Shown piece after piece: positions 24,765 to 33,024 of a stretch of DNA of 64,000 bases. The DNA comes from Casp-actino8 sp001510455. Its GTDB lineage: Bacteria > Actinomycetota > Acidimicrobiia > Acidimicrobiales > Ilumatobacteraceae. The stretch lies in assembly GCA_027592035.1 (NCBI GenBank), contig JAQCIK010000005.1:1-64000 (forward strand), given 5' to 3'. Below the pieces are notes generated by a model. That model did no database searches. It was not told the DNA's origin and worked only from the letters and a program-made list of their open reading frames with translations. A program made the translations under genes and the position numbers. How positions within the stretch are numbered: position 1 is the stretch's first letter; every line of letters starts with the position of its first letter.

Positions 24765-27700
24765 TCAGCGGGCGACGAAGTACTTCGCCTGAGGATGGTG
24801 GCAGATGATCGCCGAAGTCGTCTGCTCGGGCTGGTACTGCCAACCTGTGTCCTCGTTCACCTCGATGCCCAGTCGACCGGCTTCGAGGAGGGTGGCGACA
24901 GTGGCGTTGTCCTCCAGATCAGGGCAGGCCGGGTAGCCCCACGAATAGCGACCGCCTCGGTACTGCTGGCGGAAGAGTCCGCCGATCGACGGTCCGTCCT
25001 CGGCACCGAATCCCCATTCGTCGCGAATGCGCTTGTGCCACAGTTCGGCGAGAGCTTCGGCCATCTCGACTCCGAGCCCGTGCACGAGCATGTATTTCTG
25101 GTACTCGTTCGCCGCGAACAGTCGGGCCGCTTCGTCACTGACTGCGGCGCCCATCGTGACGATGTGGAACGCGGCGTAGTCCGGTTCGGCGTCGACGGGC
25201 CGGAAGAAGTCGGCGATGCAGAAGTACGGAGCCTGGCTCTGACGTGGGTACGAAAAGCGCGCCAGTTCGCTCGTGCGCGATTCGTCCGACCACACCACGA
25301 GATCGTCTCCGTCGCCGTTGACGCAGTAGTAGCCGTACACCACCTGCGGCACGAGGTAGCCGGCTGCCTTCGCCTCGGCGAGTTCCTGTCGGAAGACGGC
25401 CCGGATACGCGTCTTGAAGTCGTCGTCGGATTCACCGTCCTCGGGTCGGAACTGCCACTGGTTGCGGAAGAGCGCGGTCTCGTTGACGTACTGAGCGATC
25501 TCGTCGAGGCCGATGCCCTTCACGATGCGCGATCCGAGGAACGGTGGAGAAAAGACCGGATTGTCGGGGGCGACGTCGGGAGAGCGACGCGGAAGATCGG
25601 TGGGTGTGTCGGCCGGTTTCGACCGTTCGGGGAGGATTCGACCGGTGGGCACTCGACCGAACTCGGGATCATCGACCCCCGACTTCTTCATGTCCATGAT
25701 CTTGTCGAGAGTGTTGAGTCCTTCGAAGGCGTCACGCCCGTAGAAGACGCGCCCGTCGTACACCTCGCGGAGGTCTCTTTCGACGTACGAACGAGTGAGG
25801 GCGGCTCCCCCCAGGAGTACGGGCACGTCGGCGAGTCCGAGTCGGTTCATCTCTTCCAAGTTCTCGCGCATGATGAGCGTGCTCTTCACGAGAAGGCCAC
25901 TCATACCGAGAGCATCGGCTCCGACTTCTTTCACCTTCTCGATCATCTCCGACACCGGAACCTTGATGCCGATGTTGTGCACCTCGTAGCCGTTGTTGGT
26001 GCAGATGATGTCGACCAGGTTCTTGCCGATGTCGTGCACGTCGCCTTTCACGGTGGCGAGCACGAGTTTGCCCTTGGCAGTTGACTCACCGGTCTTTTCC
26101 ATGAGCGGCTCGAGATGAGCGACGGCCGTCTTCATGGTCTCGGCCGACTGCAACACGAAAGGCAACTGCATCTGACCCGAGCCGAAGAGGTCGCCGACGA
26201 CCTTCATTCCGTCGAGAAGGATCTCGTTCACGATGGCCAGCGGGGCGAGACCTGATGCCACTGCCTCGTCGAGATCTTCGGTCAGACCTTCACGATCACC
26301 GTCGATGATGCGATGTTTGAGGCGTTCGTCGACCGGCCAACCCGAACGGTCCTCTTTCACCGCGTTGACCGTCGAGACGTCCTCGAACACCTCGAGCAGC
26401 GTGGTGAGAGGGTCGTAATCGGATCGACGTCGGTCGTACACGAGATCGAGGCAGACCTGTTTGTGCTCTTCGGGCATCCGAGCGAGCGGCACGATCTTGC
26501 CGGCGTGCACGATGGCCGAATCGAGACCGGCCTCGACGCATTCGTGCAGGAACACACTGTTCAGAGCTTGTCGCGCCGCCGGCTTCAGGCCGAAGCTCAC
26601 GTTCGAGACACCGAGAGTCGTGAAACAACCCGGGATCTCGGTCTTGATACGGCGAATGGCATCGATCGTGTGTTTGGCATCGAGGCGCAGATCGTCGTCA
26701 CCGGTCGACAGCGGAAAGGTGAGGGCGTCGAAGATCAGGTCGGACGCCGAGAGTCCGTAGCGGTCGACGGCGATGCGATGGAGACGATGGGCGATCTCCA
26801 TCTTCCATTCGACGTCACGAGCCTGTCCTTTCTCGTCGATCAGGAGGCACACGACAGCAGCGCCGTATTCGCGTGCGAGAGAAAAGACTCGGTCGAGACG
26901 TGAACCCGGTTCTTCGCCGTCCTCGAGGTTGGCCGAGTTGAGAATGGCGCGCCCACCGATGTGTTGGAGTCCGGCCTCCATGACCGGCGGTTCGGTCGAG
27001 TCGAGGACGAGCGGAACACTGGCCTGAGTGGCGAAGCGCGACGCGATCTCGTTCATGTCGACGACTCCGTCACGTCCGACGTAGTCGACGCACACGTCGA
27101 GTACGTGAGCGCCTTCACGTACCTGTTCGGTCGCCATCTTGGTGCAGCTGTCCCAGTCGCCGGCGATCATGGCTTCACGGAACGCCCTCGAGCCGTTGGT
27201 GTTGGTGCGTTCGCCGATGATGAGGAACGAGTTGTCCTGGTCGATCGGAACAGGGGAGTAGATCGACGACACACTCGGTTCGACGTCGGGTCGGCGAGGT
27301 GCAGGTGACAGACCGTGTACGGCGTCGACGACCGCCTTCAAGTGATCGGGTGTGGTGCCGCAACAACCACCGACGATGCCGATACCCAGATCGCGGACGT
27401 GATGCGCGTGGAACTCGGCGAGTTCGGCCGGAGTCAGGTCGTAGTGCGTGCGTCCGTCGACGACACTCGGCAGACCGGCATTGGGAAGGACGCTGATCGG
27501 AACTGGAGAGTGCTGCGACAGATAGCGGAGGTGTTCTTGCATCTCGGCCGGTCCGGTCGCGCAGTTGATGCCGAGGACGTCGGGTCGCATGGCACCGATC
27601 GCCGTCACGGCGGCACCGATCTCGCTTCCGACGAGCATGCGTCCGGTGGTCTCCATGGTGACTTGCACCTGGATCGGGACGGCTCGTCCCTCGGCCGCCA

Positions 27701-28259
27701 TCGCTCGTCGGCAGGCGATCATCGCCGCCTTGATCTGGAGGAGGTCCATGCAGGTCTCGACGAGGAAGAGATCGGCTCCTCCGGCGAGAAGACCGCGAGC
27801 CTGTTCTTCGTAGGAGTCGCGAAGTTCGGCGAACGAGATGTGGCCGAGGCTCGGCAGTTTGGTACCCGGACCGATCGAACCGGCCACGTATCGAGCGCGA
27901 CCGTCGGCTTCGTATTCGTCGGCGGTTTCGCGGGCCAGACGAGCGGCGGCCACGTTCAGTTCGTAGGCCCGATCGGGGATGTCGTACTCGGTGAGAACGG
28001 TCGAGAAGCTGCCGAAGCTCGCCGTCTCGATGGCGTCGACACCGACGTCGAGGAAGGCGGCATGCATGTTGCGAATGACGTCGGGACGACTGAGACACAG
28101 CATCTCGTTACAGCCCTCGAGGCTCGCACCACCGAAATCGTCGGGTCCGAGATCGAGGCCCTGGACGAAAGTGCCGAAGGCCCCGTCGAACACGATGACG
28201 CGTTCCCGGATCGCCTCGAGATAGGGCTGGCGCGACCTGCGGTGTGTTTCGGTCGACAT
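24765..28259 (-). CDS. metH: Cobalamin-dependent methionine synthase
   Basis: Cytoplasmic enzyme of 1164 aa that methylates homocysteine from methyl-tetrahydrofolate through methylcobalamin. All four modules are present: homocysteine domain (FDGAFGTF near the start; zinc Cys in GINCATGP and GGCCGTTP), pterin-binding domain from about residue 350 (IIGERTNTNGSRAF), B12 domain with DVHDIGKNLV (the His that ligates cobalt), and the activation domain with YSWGYPACPDLEDN near the C-terminus. ATG at 28259 follows TAGCGT by 8 nt; the open frame upstream is not used. It is divergent from a B12 adenosyltransferase gene. Confidence 0.95.
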   Translation of the reverse strand: MSTETHRRSRQPYLEAIRERVIVFDGAFGTFVQGLDLGPDDFGGASLEGCNEMLCLSRPDVIRNMHAAFLDVGVDAIETASFGSFSTVLTEYDIPDRAYELNVAAARLARETADEYEADGRARYVAGSIGPGTKLPSLGHISFAELRDSYEEQARGLLAGGADLFLVETCMDLLQIKAAMIACRRAMAAEGRAVPIQVQVTMETTGRMLVGSEIGAAVTAIGAMRPDVLGINCATGPAEMQEHLRYLSQHSPVPISVLPNAGLPSVVDGRTHYDLTPAELAEFHAHHVRDLGIGIVGGCCGTTPDHLKAVVDAVHGLSPAPRRPDVEPSVSSIYSPVPIDQDNSFLIIGERTNTNGSRAFREAMIAGDWDSCTKMATEQVREGAHVLDVCVDYVGRDGVVDMNEIASRFATQASVPLVLDSTEPPVMEAGLQHIGGRAILNSANLEDGEEPGSRLDRVFSLAREYGAAVVCLLIDEKGQARDVEWKMEIAHRLHRIAVDRYGLSASDLIFDALTFPLSTGDDDLRLDAKHTIDAIRRIKTEIPGCFTTLGVSNVSFGLKPAARQALNSVFLHECVEAGLDSAIVHAGKIVPLARMPEEHKQVCLDLVYDRRRSDYDPLTTLLEVFEDVSTVNAVKEDRSGWPVDERLKHRIIDGDREGLTEDLDEAVASGLAPLAIVNEILLDGMKVVGDLFGSGQMQLPFVLQSAETMKTAVAHLEPLMEKTGESTAKGKLVLATVKGDVHDIGKNLVDIICTNNGYEVHNIGIKVPVSEMIEKVKEVGADALGMSGLLVKSTLIMRENLEEMNRLGLADVPVLLGGAALTRSYVERDLREVYDGRVFYGRDAFEGLNTLDKIMDMKKSGVDDPEFGRVPTGRILPERSKPADTPTDLPRRSPDVAPDNPVFSPPFLGSRIVKGIGLDEIAQYVNETALFRNQWQFRPEDGESDDDFKTRIRAVFRQELAEAKAAGYLVPQVVYGYYCVNGDGDDLVVWSDESRTSELARFSYPRQSQAPYFCIADFFRPVDAEPDYAAFHIVTMGAAVSDEAARLFAANEYQKYMLVHGLGVEMAEALAELWHKRIRDEWGFGAEDGPSIGGLFRQQYRGGRYSWGYPACPDLEDNATVATLLEAGRLGIEVNEDTGWQYQPEQTTSAIICHHPQAKYFVAR

Positions 28260-28267
28260 CAGTTCCA

Positions 28268-28273
28268 ACGCTA
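28268..28273 (-). promoter_or_regulatory. -10 element TAGCGT (metH)
   Basis: TAGCGT on the minus strand, 8 nt before the metH ATG. The resulting transcript has almost no leader, so a cobalamin or SAM riboswitch ahead of metH is excluded for this promoter. Confidence 0.5.
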
Positions 28274-28363
28274 CCTCTCGACTTCCTCCCGTTCTCGGCT
28301 CCGGTGTGACGTGAGTGGAGGGACGGGGAGGGGTACGATCACTCGCTCGTGAACATGCACCAG

Positions 28364-28369
28364 TAGGGT
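28364..28369 (+). promoter_or_regulatory. Leaderless -10 element TAGGGT (adenosyltransferase)
   Basis: TAGGGT, 6 nt before GTG 28376, within ACCAGTAGGGT, a string also found ahead of the rhodanese-ThiF gene at 31836. Confidence 0.6.
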
Positions 28370-28375
28370 CGCTCC

Positions 28376-28924
28376 GTGACCCGAGAGCGCATCTACACCA
28401 AGCACGGTGACGACGGCACGACAGGTCTGTTCTTCGGAGGGCGGGTCGCCAAGGACTCGACGCTCCCACGGGCCTACGGAACCGCCGACGAGGCGCAGGC
28501 GATTCTCGGAGTGGTGCGCGCTGAGGCCGGTCATGGTTCCGAGGTCGAAGCTCTCCTCATTCCGATCATGCGTGATCTCTGGGTGTTGATGGCCGAGTTG
28601 GCCACCTTGCCCGAGAACCGCTCGAAGCTGACGCCGGGTGCATCGTCGGTCACTCCCGAGATGGTCGAGCGACTCGAGCACGTGATCGACGATCTCGACA
28701 CTCGTTTCACTCCTCCCACCGAATTCGTGGTGCCGGGTGGCAACAAGGTGTCGGCGTGGCTGGACGTCGCTCGCACCGTGGTTCGTCGGGCCGAACGGCA
28801 TTCGATCGCAGCGGCACCCCATCCCTCGTACGTGGTTCCGTACCTCAATCGCCTGTCCGATCTTCTCTGGACGATGGCGCGTTGGAACGAAGGCGAGAGC
28901 CTCCCCGTCCGCAACGTCCACTGA
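28376..28924 (+). CDS. Cob(I)alamin adenosyltransferase, PduO type
   Basis: 182-aa ATP:co(I)rrinoid adenosyltransferase that makes adenosylcobalamin. The N-terminal YTKHGDDGTTGLFFGGRV-type segment (residues 6-22) binds ATP, RAYGTADEAQA corresponds to the trimer active site, and DVARTVVRRAERHSI with the Arg pair lies near residues 127-141. GTG start with TAGGGT 6 nt upstream. Divergent from metH, joining two branches of B12 use: methyl- and adenosyl-cobalamin. Confidence 0.92.
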   Translation: MTRERIYTKHGDDGTTGLFFGGRVAKDSTLPRAYGTADEAQAILGVVRAEAGHGSEVEALLIPIMRDLWVLMAELATLPENRSKLTPGASSVTPEMVERLEHVIDDLDTRFTPPTEFVVPGGNKVSAWLDVARTVVRRAERHSIAAAPHPSYVVPYLNRLSDLLWTMARWNEGESLPVRNVH

Positions 28925-28970
28925 CCGCGACTCGTCGACTGCGACACGAATCATCCCGAGGTCGGGCTGG

Positions 28971-28976
28971 CAGACT
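28971..28976 (+). promoter_or_regulatory. Possible leaderless -10 element CAGACT (pepA)
   Basis: CAGACT, 6 nt before the pepA ATG at 28983; weaker CANNNT form. Confidence 0.35.
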
Positions 28977-28982
28977 GATGTC

Positions 28983-30455
28983 ATGACGTACACCGTTTCG
29001 ACTTCCCGATCCCTCCCTCGCTCGGCCGATGCCGTCGGTATCGCCGTGGCCACCTCCGGTGCCGTTCCGCGCGGCGTCGGCCTGTCACGGGCCGCTCTCG
29101 CGAATCACGGTTTCGACGGCAAGGTGGGCCAGACCCTCGTGGTGCCGAGCGCGAATGGAGCCACGGTCGTGGCAGTCGGAGTCGGCGATGCGCGCAAGGC
29201 CACGGCCGCCGATGTGCGCAATGCAGCAGCGGCCTTCGCGCGAGCGACCGCCAAGCACGAGAAGGTCGCCCTGTCGATCGTCGACGCGGTGTCTCTCGAT
29301 GCTCGGTCGGCCGGTCAGGCGGCGGTCGAGGGATTCCTTCTCGCGTCGTATCGCTTTCATCAACTGAAGACTCAGAAGTCGGTACCGAGCGGCACGGTGA
29401 CCATCGTGTCGTCGGCGTCGAAGGCTCGCGGTGCCGACGCCGGTGTCGAGCGTGGCAAGGTCACGGCCGGTGCGGTGTATCTGGCGCGCGATCTCGCCAA
29501 CCTTCCGCCCGCTCATCTCACGGCACGGTTGCTCGCCGATCGTGCCGTTCAGGTCGCCCAGGCATCGGGCCTCGACGTCGAAGTGTTCGACAAGGACAAG
29601 ATCGAAGTGCTCGGCCTCGGTGGACTACTCGCCGTCAACAAGGGTTCGGTCGAGCCGCCGCGCATGGTGAAACTCACCTACACACCTCAGCGTGGATCGC
29701 GAGGCGCCGCCGCGGGTCATCTGGTGATGGTCGGCAAGGGTGTCACCTACGACTCGGGCGGTATCAGCTTGAAGCCGAGTGATCCCATGCACGCCAACAT
29801 GAAGATGGACATGACGGGTGCTGCGTCGGTGTTGTCGGCCATGAGTGCGTTGGCGGCGCTCGGTTGCCCCACGAAGGTGACCGGCTACCTGATGTGCACC
29901 GACAACCGGCCGTCGGGCAGCGCGATGGCCATGGGTGACGTCCTGACCTTCCGTAACGGCAAGACCGCCGAGATCCACAACACCGATGCCGAGGGCCGCT
30001 TGATTCTCGCCGACGGCCTGTCGCTTGCCGTCGAAGCCAAGCCGCACGCCATCGTCGACATCGCCACACTCACCGGCGCCTGCATGGCTGCCCTCGGTCC
30101 GAAGATGGCCGGAGTTCTCGGCTCGAACCAGAGTTTCATCGATCAGGTGATCGGTGCCGCCGATACCACCGACGAACGCGTGTGGCAGTTGCCGCTCGAG
30201 CGTTCGTATCGCAAGTTCCTCGACTCGAACGTGGCCGACATGAAGAACATCGGTGGCCCGTACGGCGGTGCGATCACGGCTGCACTGTTCCTCAACGAGT
30301 TCACCGGTGACGTGCCGTGGGCACACCTCGACATCGCCGGCCCGATGAACGTCGACGGTGACGACGGTTGGTTGAGCCGGGGAGCCACCGGTTACGGCAC
30401 GCGTCTGCTCATCGAACTGGCGATGAAGTTCAAGCGGCCGACCGGGCGCGGCTGA
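28983..30455 (+). CDS. pepA: Leucyl aminopeptidase, M17 family
   Basis: 490-aa cytosolic di-metal aminopeptidase. The C-terminal catalytic domain is complete: GKGVTYDSGGISLKPSD (Lys and Asp ligands), MKMDMTGAASV, and NTDAEGRLILADGLSLA (the signature, with Asp, Glu and the catalytic Arg). The N-terminal macro-like domain spans about residues 1-165. The ATG at 28983 is chosen over the longer open frame that runs back into the adenosyltransferase gene. Its 3' end overlaps the convergent hypothetical gene by 26 bp. Confidence 0.93.
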   Translation: MTYTVSTSRSLPRSADAVGIAVATSGAVPRGVGLSRAALANHGFDGKVGQTLVVPSANGATVVAVGVGDARKATAADVRNAAAAFARATAKHEKVALSIVDAVSLDARSAGQAAVEGFLLASYRFHQLKTQKSVPSGTVTIVSSASKARGADAGVERGKVTAGAVYLARDLANLPPAHLTARLLADRAVQVAQASGLDVEVFDKDKIEVLGLGGLLAVNKGSVEPPRMVKLTYTPQRGSRGAAAGHLVMVGKGVTYDSGGISLKPSDPMHANMKMDMTGAASVLSAMSALAALGCPTKVTGYLMCTDNRPSGSAMAMGDVLTFRNGKTAEIHNTDAEGRLILADGLSLAVEAKPHAIVDIATLTGACMAALGPKMAGVLGSNQSFIDQVIGAADTTDERVWQLPLERSYRKFLDSNVADMKNIGGPYGGAITAALFLNEFTGDVPWAHLDIAGPMNVDGDDGWLSRGATGYGTRLLIELAMKFKRPTGRG

Positions 30456-30936
30456 GACCCGCGATCACCGGTAGTTCGATCGTTTCTTCGCCGGTCGCCC
30501 ACGACGAGTGGCTGCGATGCAGATGGGCCGGAAGGCGGCCGATCTGCTTGGCGGCCAACGGCGCGAGGAACCGTCGAACGACGAGTCGTTCACCGCGCAC
30601 CTGAGCCGTCCCGAACATCACGAGTCGATCGAGGGCCTTGGCGAGTGGGGTGAGGCGGTCAGAGGCGGAGCCGACTCCGAGCGCGCCGGCGATCTCGTCG
30701 ACGTCGACACGAATCTCGGCATCGACATCGGTCGTGAGACCCGCGACCTCGAGAACGTTCACGAGGCGGCGAAGTAGCCACGTCGACGTGGGTCCGAGAG
30801 TGCTGAGCCAGAAGGTCTCGACGTATTGGCCGGTCACCGGGTAGCCGTACTGCTCGAGGGTCGGATCGATCCACGGCCCGATCGTGAAGGAATTCGGGTC
30901 GGTCTCGAAGAGTCGCCGGGTGCGGGGTGTGGTCAT
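30430..30936 (-). CDS. Hypothetical protein, 168 aa
   Basis: Unrecognised soluble protein. Segment DPTLEQYGYPVTGQYVETFW is near residues 24-43 and RVDVDEIAGALGVGSASDRL, which reads like a winged-helix turn, is near 76-95; the end is basic. A DNA-binding role is a guess from that helix pattern. ATG at 30936 has GGAGG very close ahead. The stop lies inside the 3' end of pepA (26-bp overlap). Confidence 0.68.
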   Translation of the reverse strand: MTTPRTRRLFETDPNSFTIGPWIDPTLEQYGYPVTGQYVETFWLSTLGPTSTWLLRRLVNVLEVAGLTTDVDAEIRVDVDEIAGALGVGSASDRLTPLAKALDRLVMFGTAQVRGERLVVRRFLAPLAAKQIGRLPAHLHRSHSSWATGEETIELPVIAGLSRARSAA

Positions 30937-30964
30937 GGTCCTCCGATCGTCGGTGACGTCGAAT

Positions 30965-30976
30965 GTGGTCGACCAC
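30965..30976. promoter_or_regulatory. 12-bp perfect palindrome, possible operator
   Basis: GTGGTCGACCAC sits in the 77-bp divergent gap between the 168-aa hypothetical gene and the sirtuin gene, about 26 bp upstream of the sirtuin -10. This is a sensible position for a dimeric regulator. Confidence 0.35.
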
Positions 30977-31001
30977 TTGTGGTGACGGCGAGAGGCTGCG
31001 A

Positions 31002-31007
31002 CACAAT
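31002..31007 (+). promoter_or_regulatory. Possible leaderless -10 element CACAAT (sirtuin)
   Basis: CACAAT, 6 nt before GTG 31014; same hexamer and spacing as at 19084. Confidence 0.4.
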
Positions 31008-31013
31008 GTCGTC

Positions 31014-31805
31014 GTGCGCGAGCCCGAGATCACGATTACCGATCACGACCATCCGGAAGTCGATCGAGTTCTCGAGATGGTCGGCCGGGCGCGACGGGTC
31101 ACGGTGATCACCGGAGCGGGTGTGTCCACTGATTCGGGTATTCCCGATTTCCGCGGTCCGAACGGACTCTGGACGAAGAATCCGGCCGCCGAGAAGACGG
31201 CGACGATCGATCACTACATCGGGGATCCTGCAGTGCGTCGCATGGCGTGGGAGGGTCGAGTCGCCAACCTGGGTCGCCGACGACCCGAGCCGAATCTCGG
31301 ACACCGCACGTTGTATCGGTTGGAGGAACAGGGTCGCCTGCGCGCCCTCGTCACCCAGAACGTCGACGGTTTGCATCTCGACGCCGGTCATTCACCCGAC
31401 AAGGTGATCGAGGTTCACGGATCGTGGCGCGACACGGTGTGTTGGTCGTGTGGTGATCGTCGGCCAATGAGCGAGGCCGTGCGTCGCGTGGAAGACGGTG
31501 AGCCCGATCCACCGTGTCTCGTCTGTGGCGGCATCTTGAAGAGTGCCACGATCCTGTTCGGTGAATCGCTCGTTCCGTACGTGATTCAGGCCGCCATGGA
31601 CGCTGCTGAGGATTGTGATCTGCTCCTTGCCGTCGGAACCACCCTGGCGGTCGGACCGGCCAACAACGTGGTGCCCCGAGCCCGACACGCCGGTGCCGAT
31701 GTGGTGATCCTGAACGGTGAGCCCACGTCGATGGACCGTTACGCCGACGCCCTGGTCGTGGGGGCGATCGGAGAGTGGCTGCCCCGGCTGATTCCGGGCG
31801 TGTGA
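31014..31805 (+). CDS. NAD-dependent protein deacylase, sirtuin (Sir2) family
   Basis: 263-aa sirtuin. NAD-binding GAGVSTDSGIPDFRG lies near residues 34-48, TQNVDGLH near 114-121, the catalytic His in EVHGSW near 135, and a four-Cys zinc site in CWSCG and CLVCGG. It removes acyl groups from lysines with NAD. GTG 31014 is preferred to an ATG at 30963, because CACAAT lies 6 nt upstream and the longer form would remove most of the divergent promoter region. Confidence 0.92.
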   Translation: MREPEITITDHDHPEVDRVLEMVGRARRVTVITGAGVSTDSGIPDFRGPNGLWTKNPAAEKTATIDHYIGDPAVRRMAWEGRVANLGRRRPEPNLGHRTLYRLEEQGRLRALVTQNVDGLHLDAGHSPDKVIEVHGSWRDTVCWSCGDRRPMSEAVRRVEDGEPDPPCLVCGGILKSATILFGESLVPYVIQAAMDAAEDCDLLLAVGTTLAVGPANNVVPRARHAGADVVILNGEPTSMDRYADALVVGAIGEWLPRLIPGV

Positions 31806-31822
31806 ATTCCCGACTGAACCAG

Positions 31823-31828
31823 TAGGGT
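31823..31828 (+). promoter_or_regulatory. Leaderless -10 element TAGGGT
   Basis: TAGGGT, 7 nt before ATG 31836. Confidence 0.6.
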
Positions 31829-31835
31829 TTCAATC

Positions 31836-33002
31836 ATGGCGACGTTCAAAGACCTGCTGGCAGCGGCCAAGGCCGTCATCACCGAAATCGACACGTCGGG
31901 TGCGGCCGAGACCATCTCGGGTGGCGACGTGGTGGTTCTCGACGTACGAGAGCCCGACGAGTACGCCGAAGGTGCTTTGCCCGGTGCACTGCACATTCCG
32001 CGTGGACATCTGGAGGCTCAGGTCGAAGGTCGCATCACCGACAAGACGACGTCGGTCGTCGTCTATTGCGCGGGTGGTGTGCGAAGTGCGTTCGCTGCTC
32101 GAACCCTCGGTGAGCTCGGCTACACGAACGTTCTGTCGATGGCCGGTGGCTACGGCAAGTGGAAGGACGAAGGTCGACCCTGGACGACACCGGCTGCGCT
32201 CACACCCGAGCAGAGCAACCGCTACAAGCGTCATCTGCTGTTGCCCGAAGTGGGTGTGGAAGGTCAGGCCAAACTCCTCGGGAGCAAGGTTCTGCTACTC
32301 GGCGCCGGCGGACTCGGATCGCCCGCCGCTCTGTATCTCGCGGCGGCCGGTGTCGGAACACTCGGGATCGTCGACATGGACGAGGTCGACGCCAGCAACC
32401 TGCAGCGTCAGATCCTTCACAACATCGATCGAGTGGGTGATCGCAAGGTCGACTCGGCCAAGAAGACGCTCACCCTCCTCAATCCCGACGTGAACGTGGT
32501 GGCGTACGACACTCGACTCTCGGCCGAGAACATCATCGACATCATCTCGGGATATGACGTGATCGTCGACGGAGCCGACAACTTCCCGTCGCGCTACCTG
32601 CTGAACGATGCGAGTGTGAAGCTCGGAATCCCGGTGGTGCACGGATCGATCTTCCGCTTCGAAGGAATGGTGTCGGTGTTCCATCCGAAGGCCGGCCCCA
32701 CGTATCGAGACATGGTTCCCGAGCCGCCGCCGGCCGAACTGGCTCCGTCGTGTGCCGAAGCCGGTGTGCTCGGTGTGCTGCCCGGCATCATCGGATCGAT
32801 CCAGGCCCTCGAGACGATCAAGATTCTCCTCGATCTCGGTGATCCGTTGATCGGTCGCATCCTGGCCGTCGACACGACCGAGATGTCGTTCCGGGTGTTC
32901 AAGTTGCAGCCCGATCCGGCCAACCCGGTCACGTGGGAAAATCGCGACCGCATCGAAGTGCGTGAACTCGACGGAGTCTGCGCCCCCTGGCTCTCCCACT
33001 GA
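31836..33002 (+). CDS. Rhodanese-ThiF/MoeB fusion (adenylyltransferase/sulfurtransferase)
   Basis: 388-aa two-domain protein. Residues about 15-112 are a rhodanese domain with active loop YCAGGVRS (catalytic Cys). Residues about 125-388 are a ThiF/MoeB E1-like domain: RYKRHLLLPEVGVEGQ, GAGGLGSPAALYL (ATP loop), VDMDEVDASNLQRQI, and PSCAEAGVLGVLPG. It should adenylylate the C-terminal Gly of a ubiquitin-like sulfur carrier (MoaD/ThiS/CysO type) and pass on sulfur. The usual MoeZ order is ThiF then rhodanese; here it is reversed, and the CxxC zinc cysteines are absent (TYRD in place of CYRC). Confidence 0.88.
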   Translation: MATFKDLLAAAKAVITEIDTSGAAETISGGDVVVLDVREPDEYAEGALPGALHIPRGHLEAQVEGRITDKTTSVVVYCAGGVRSAFAARTLGELGYTNVLSMAGGYGKWKDEGRPWTTPAALTPEQSNRYKRHLLLPEVGVEGQAKLLGSKVLLLGAGGLGSPAALYLAAAGVGTLGIVDMDEVDASNLQRQILHNIDRVGDRKVDSAKKTLTLLNPDVNVVAYDTRLSAENIIDIISGYDVIVDGADNFPSRYLLNDASVKLGIPVVHGSIFRFEGMVSVFHPKAGPTYRDMVPEPPPAELAPSCAEAGVLGVLPGIIGSIQALETIKILLDLGDPLIGRILAVDTTEMSFRVFKLQPDPANPVTWENRDRIEVRELDGVCAPWLSH

Positions 33003-33024
33003 TCGGTGCCCTGGCGCGTGATCT

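Noticed and set aside
28260..28375. Cobalamin or SAM riboswitch ahead of metH
   Set aside because: No conserved B12-box-like or SAM-type stems are visible, and the gap is short with -10 boxes next to both starts.
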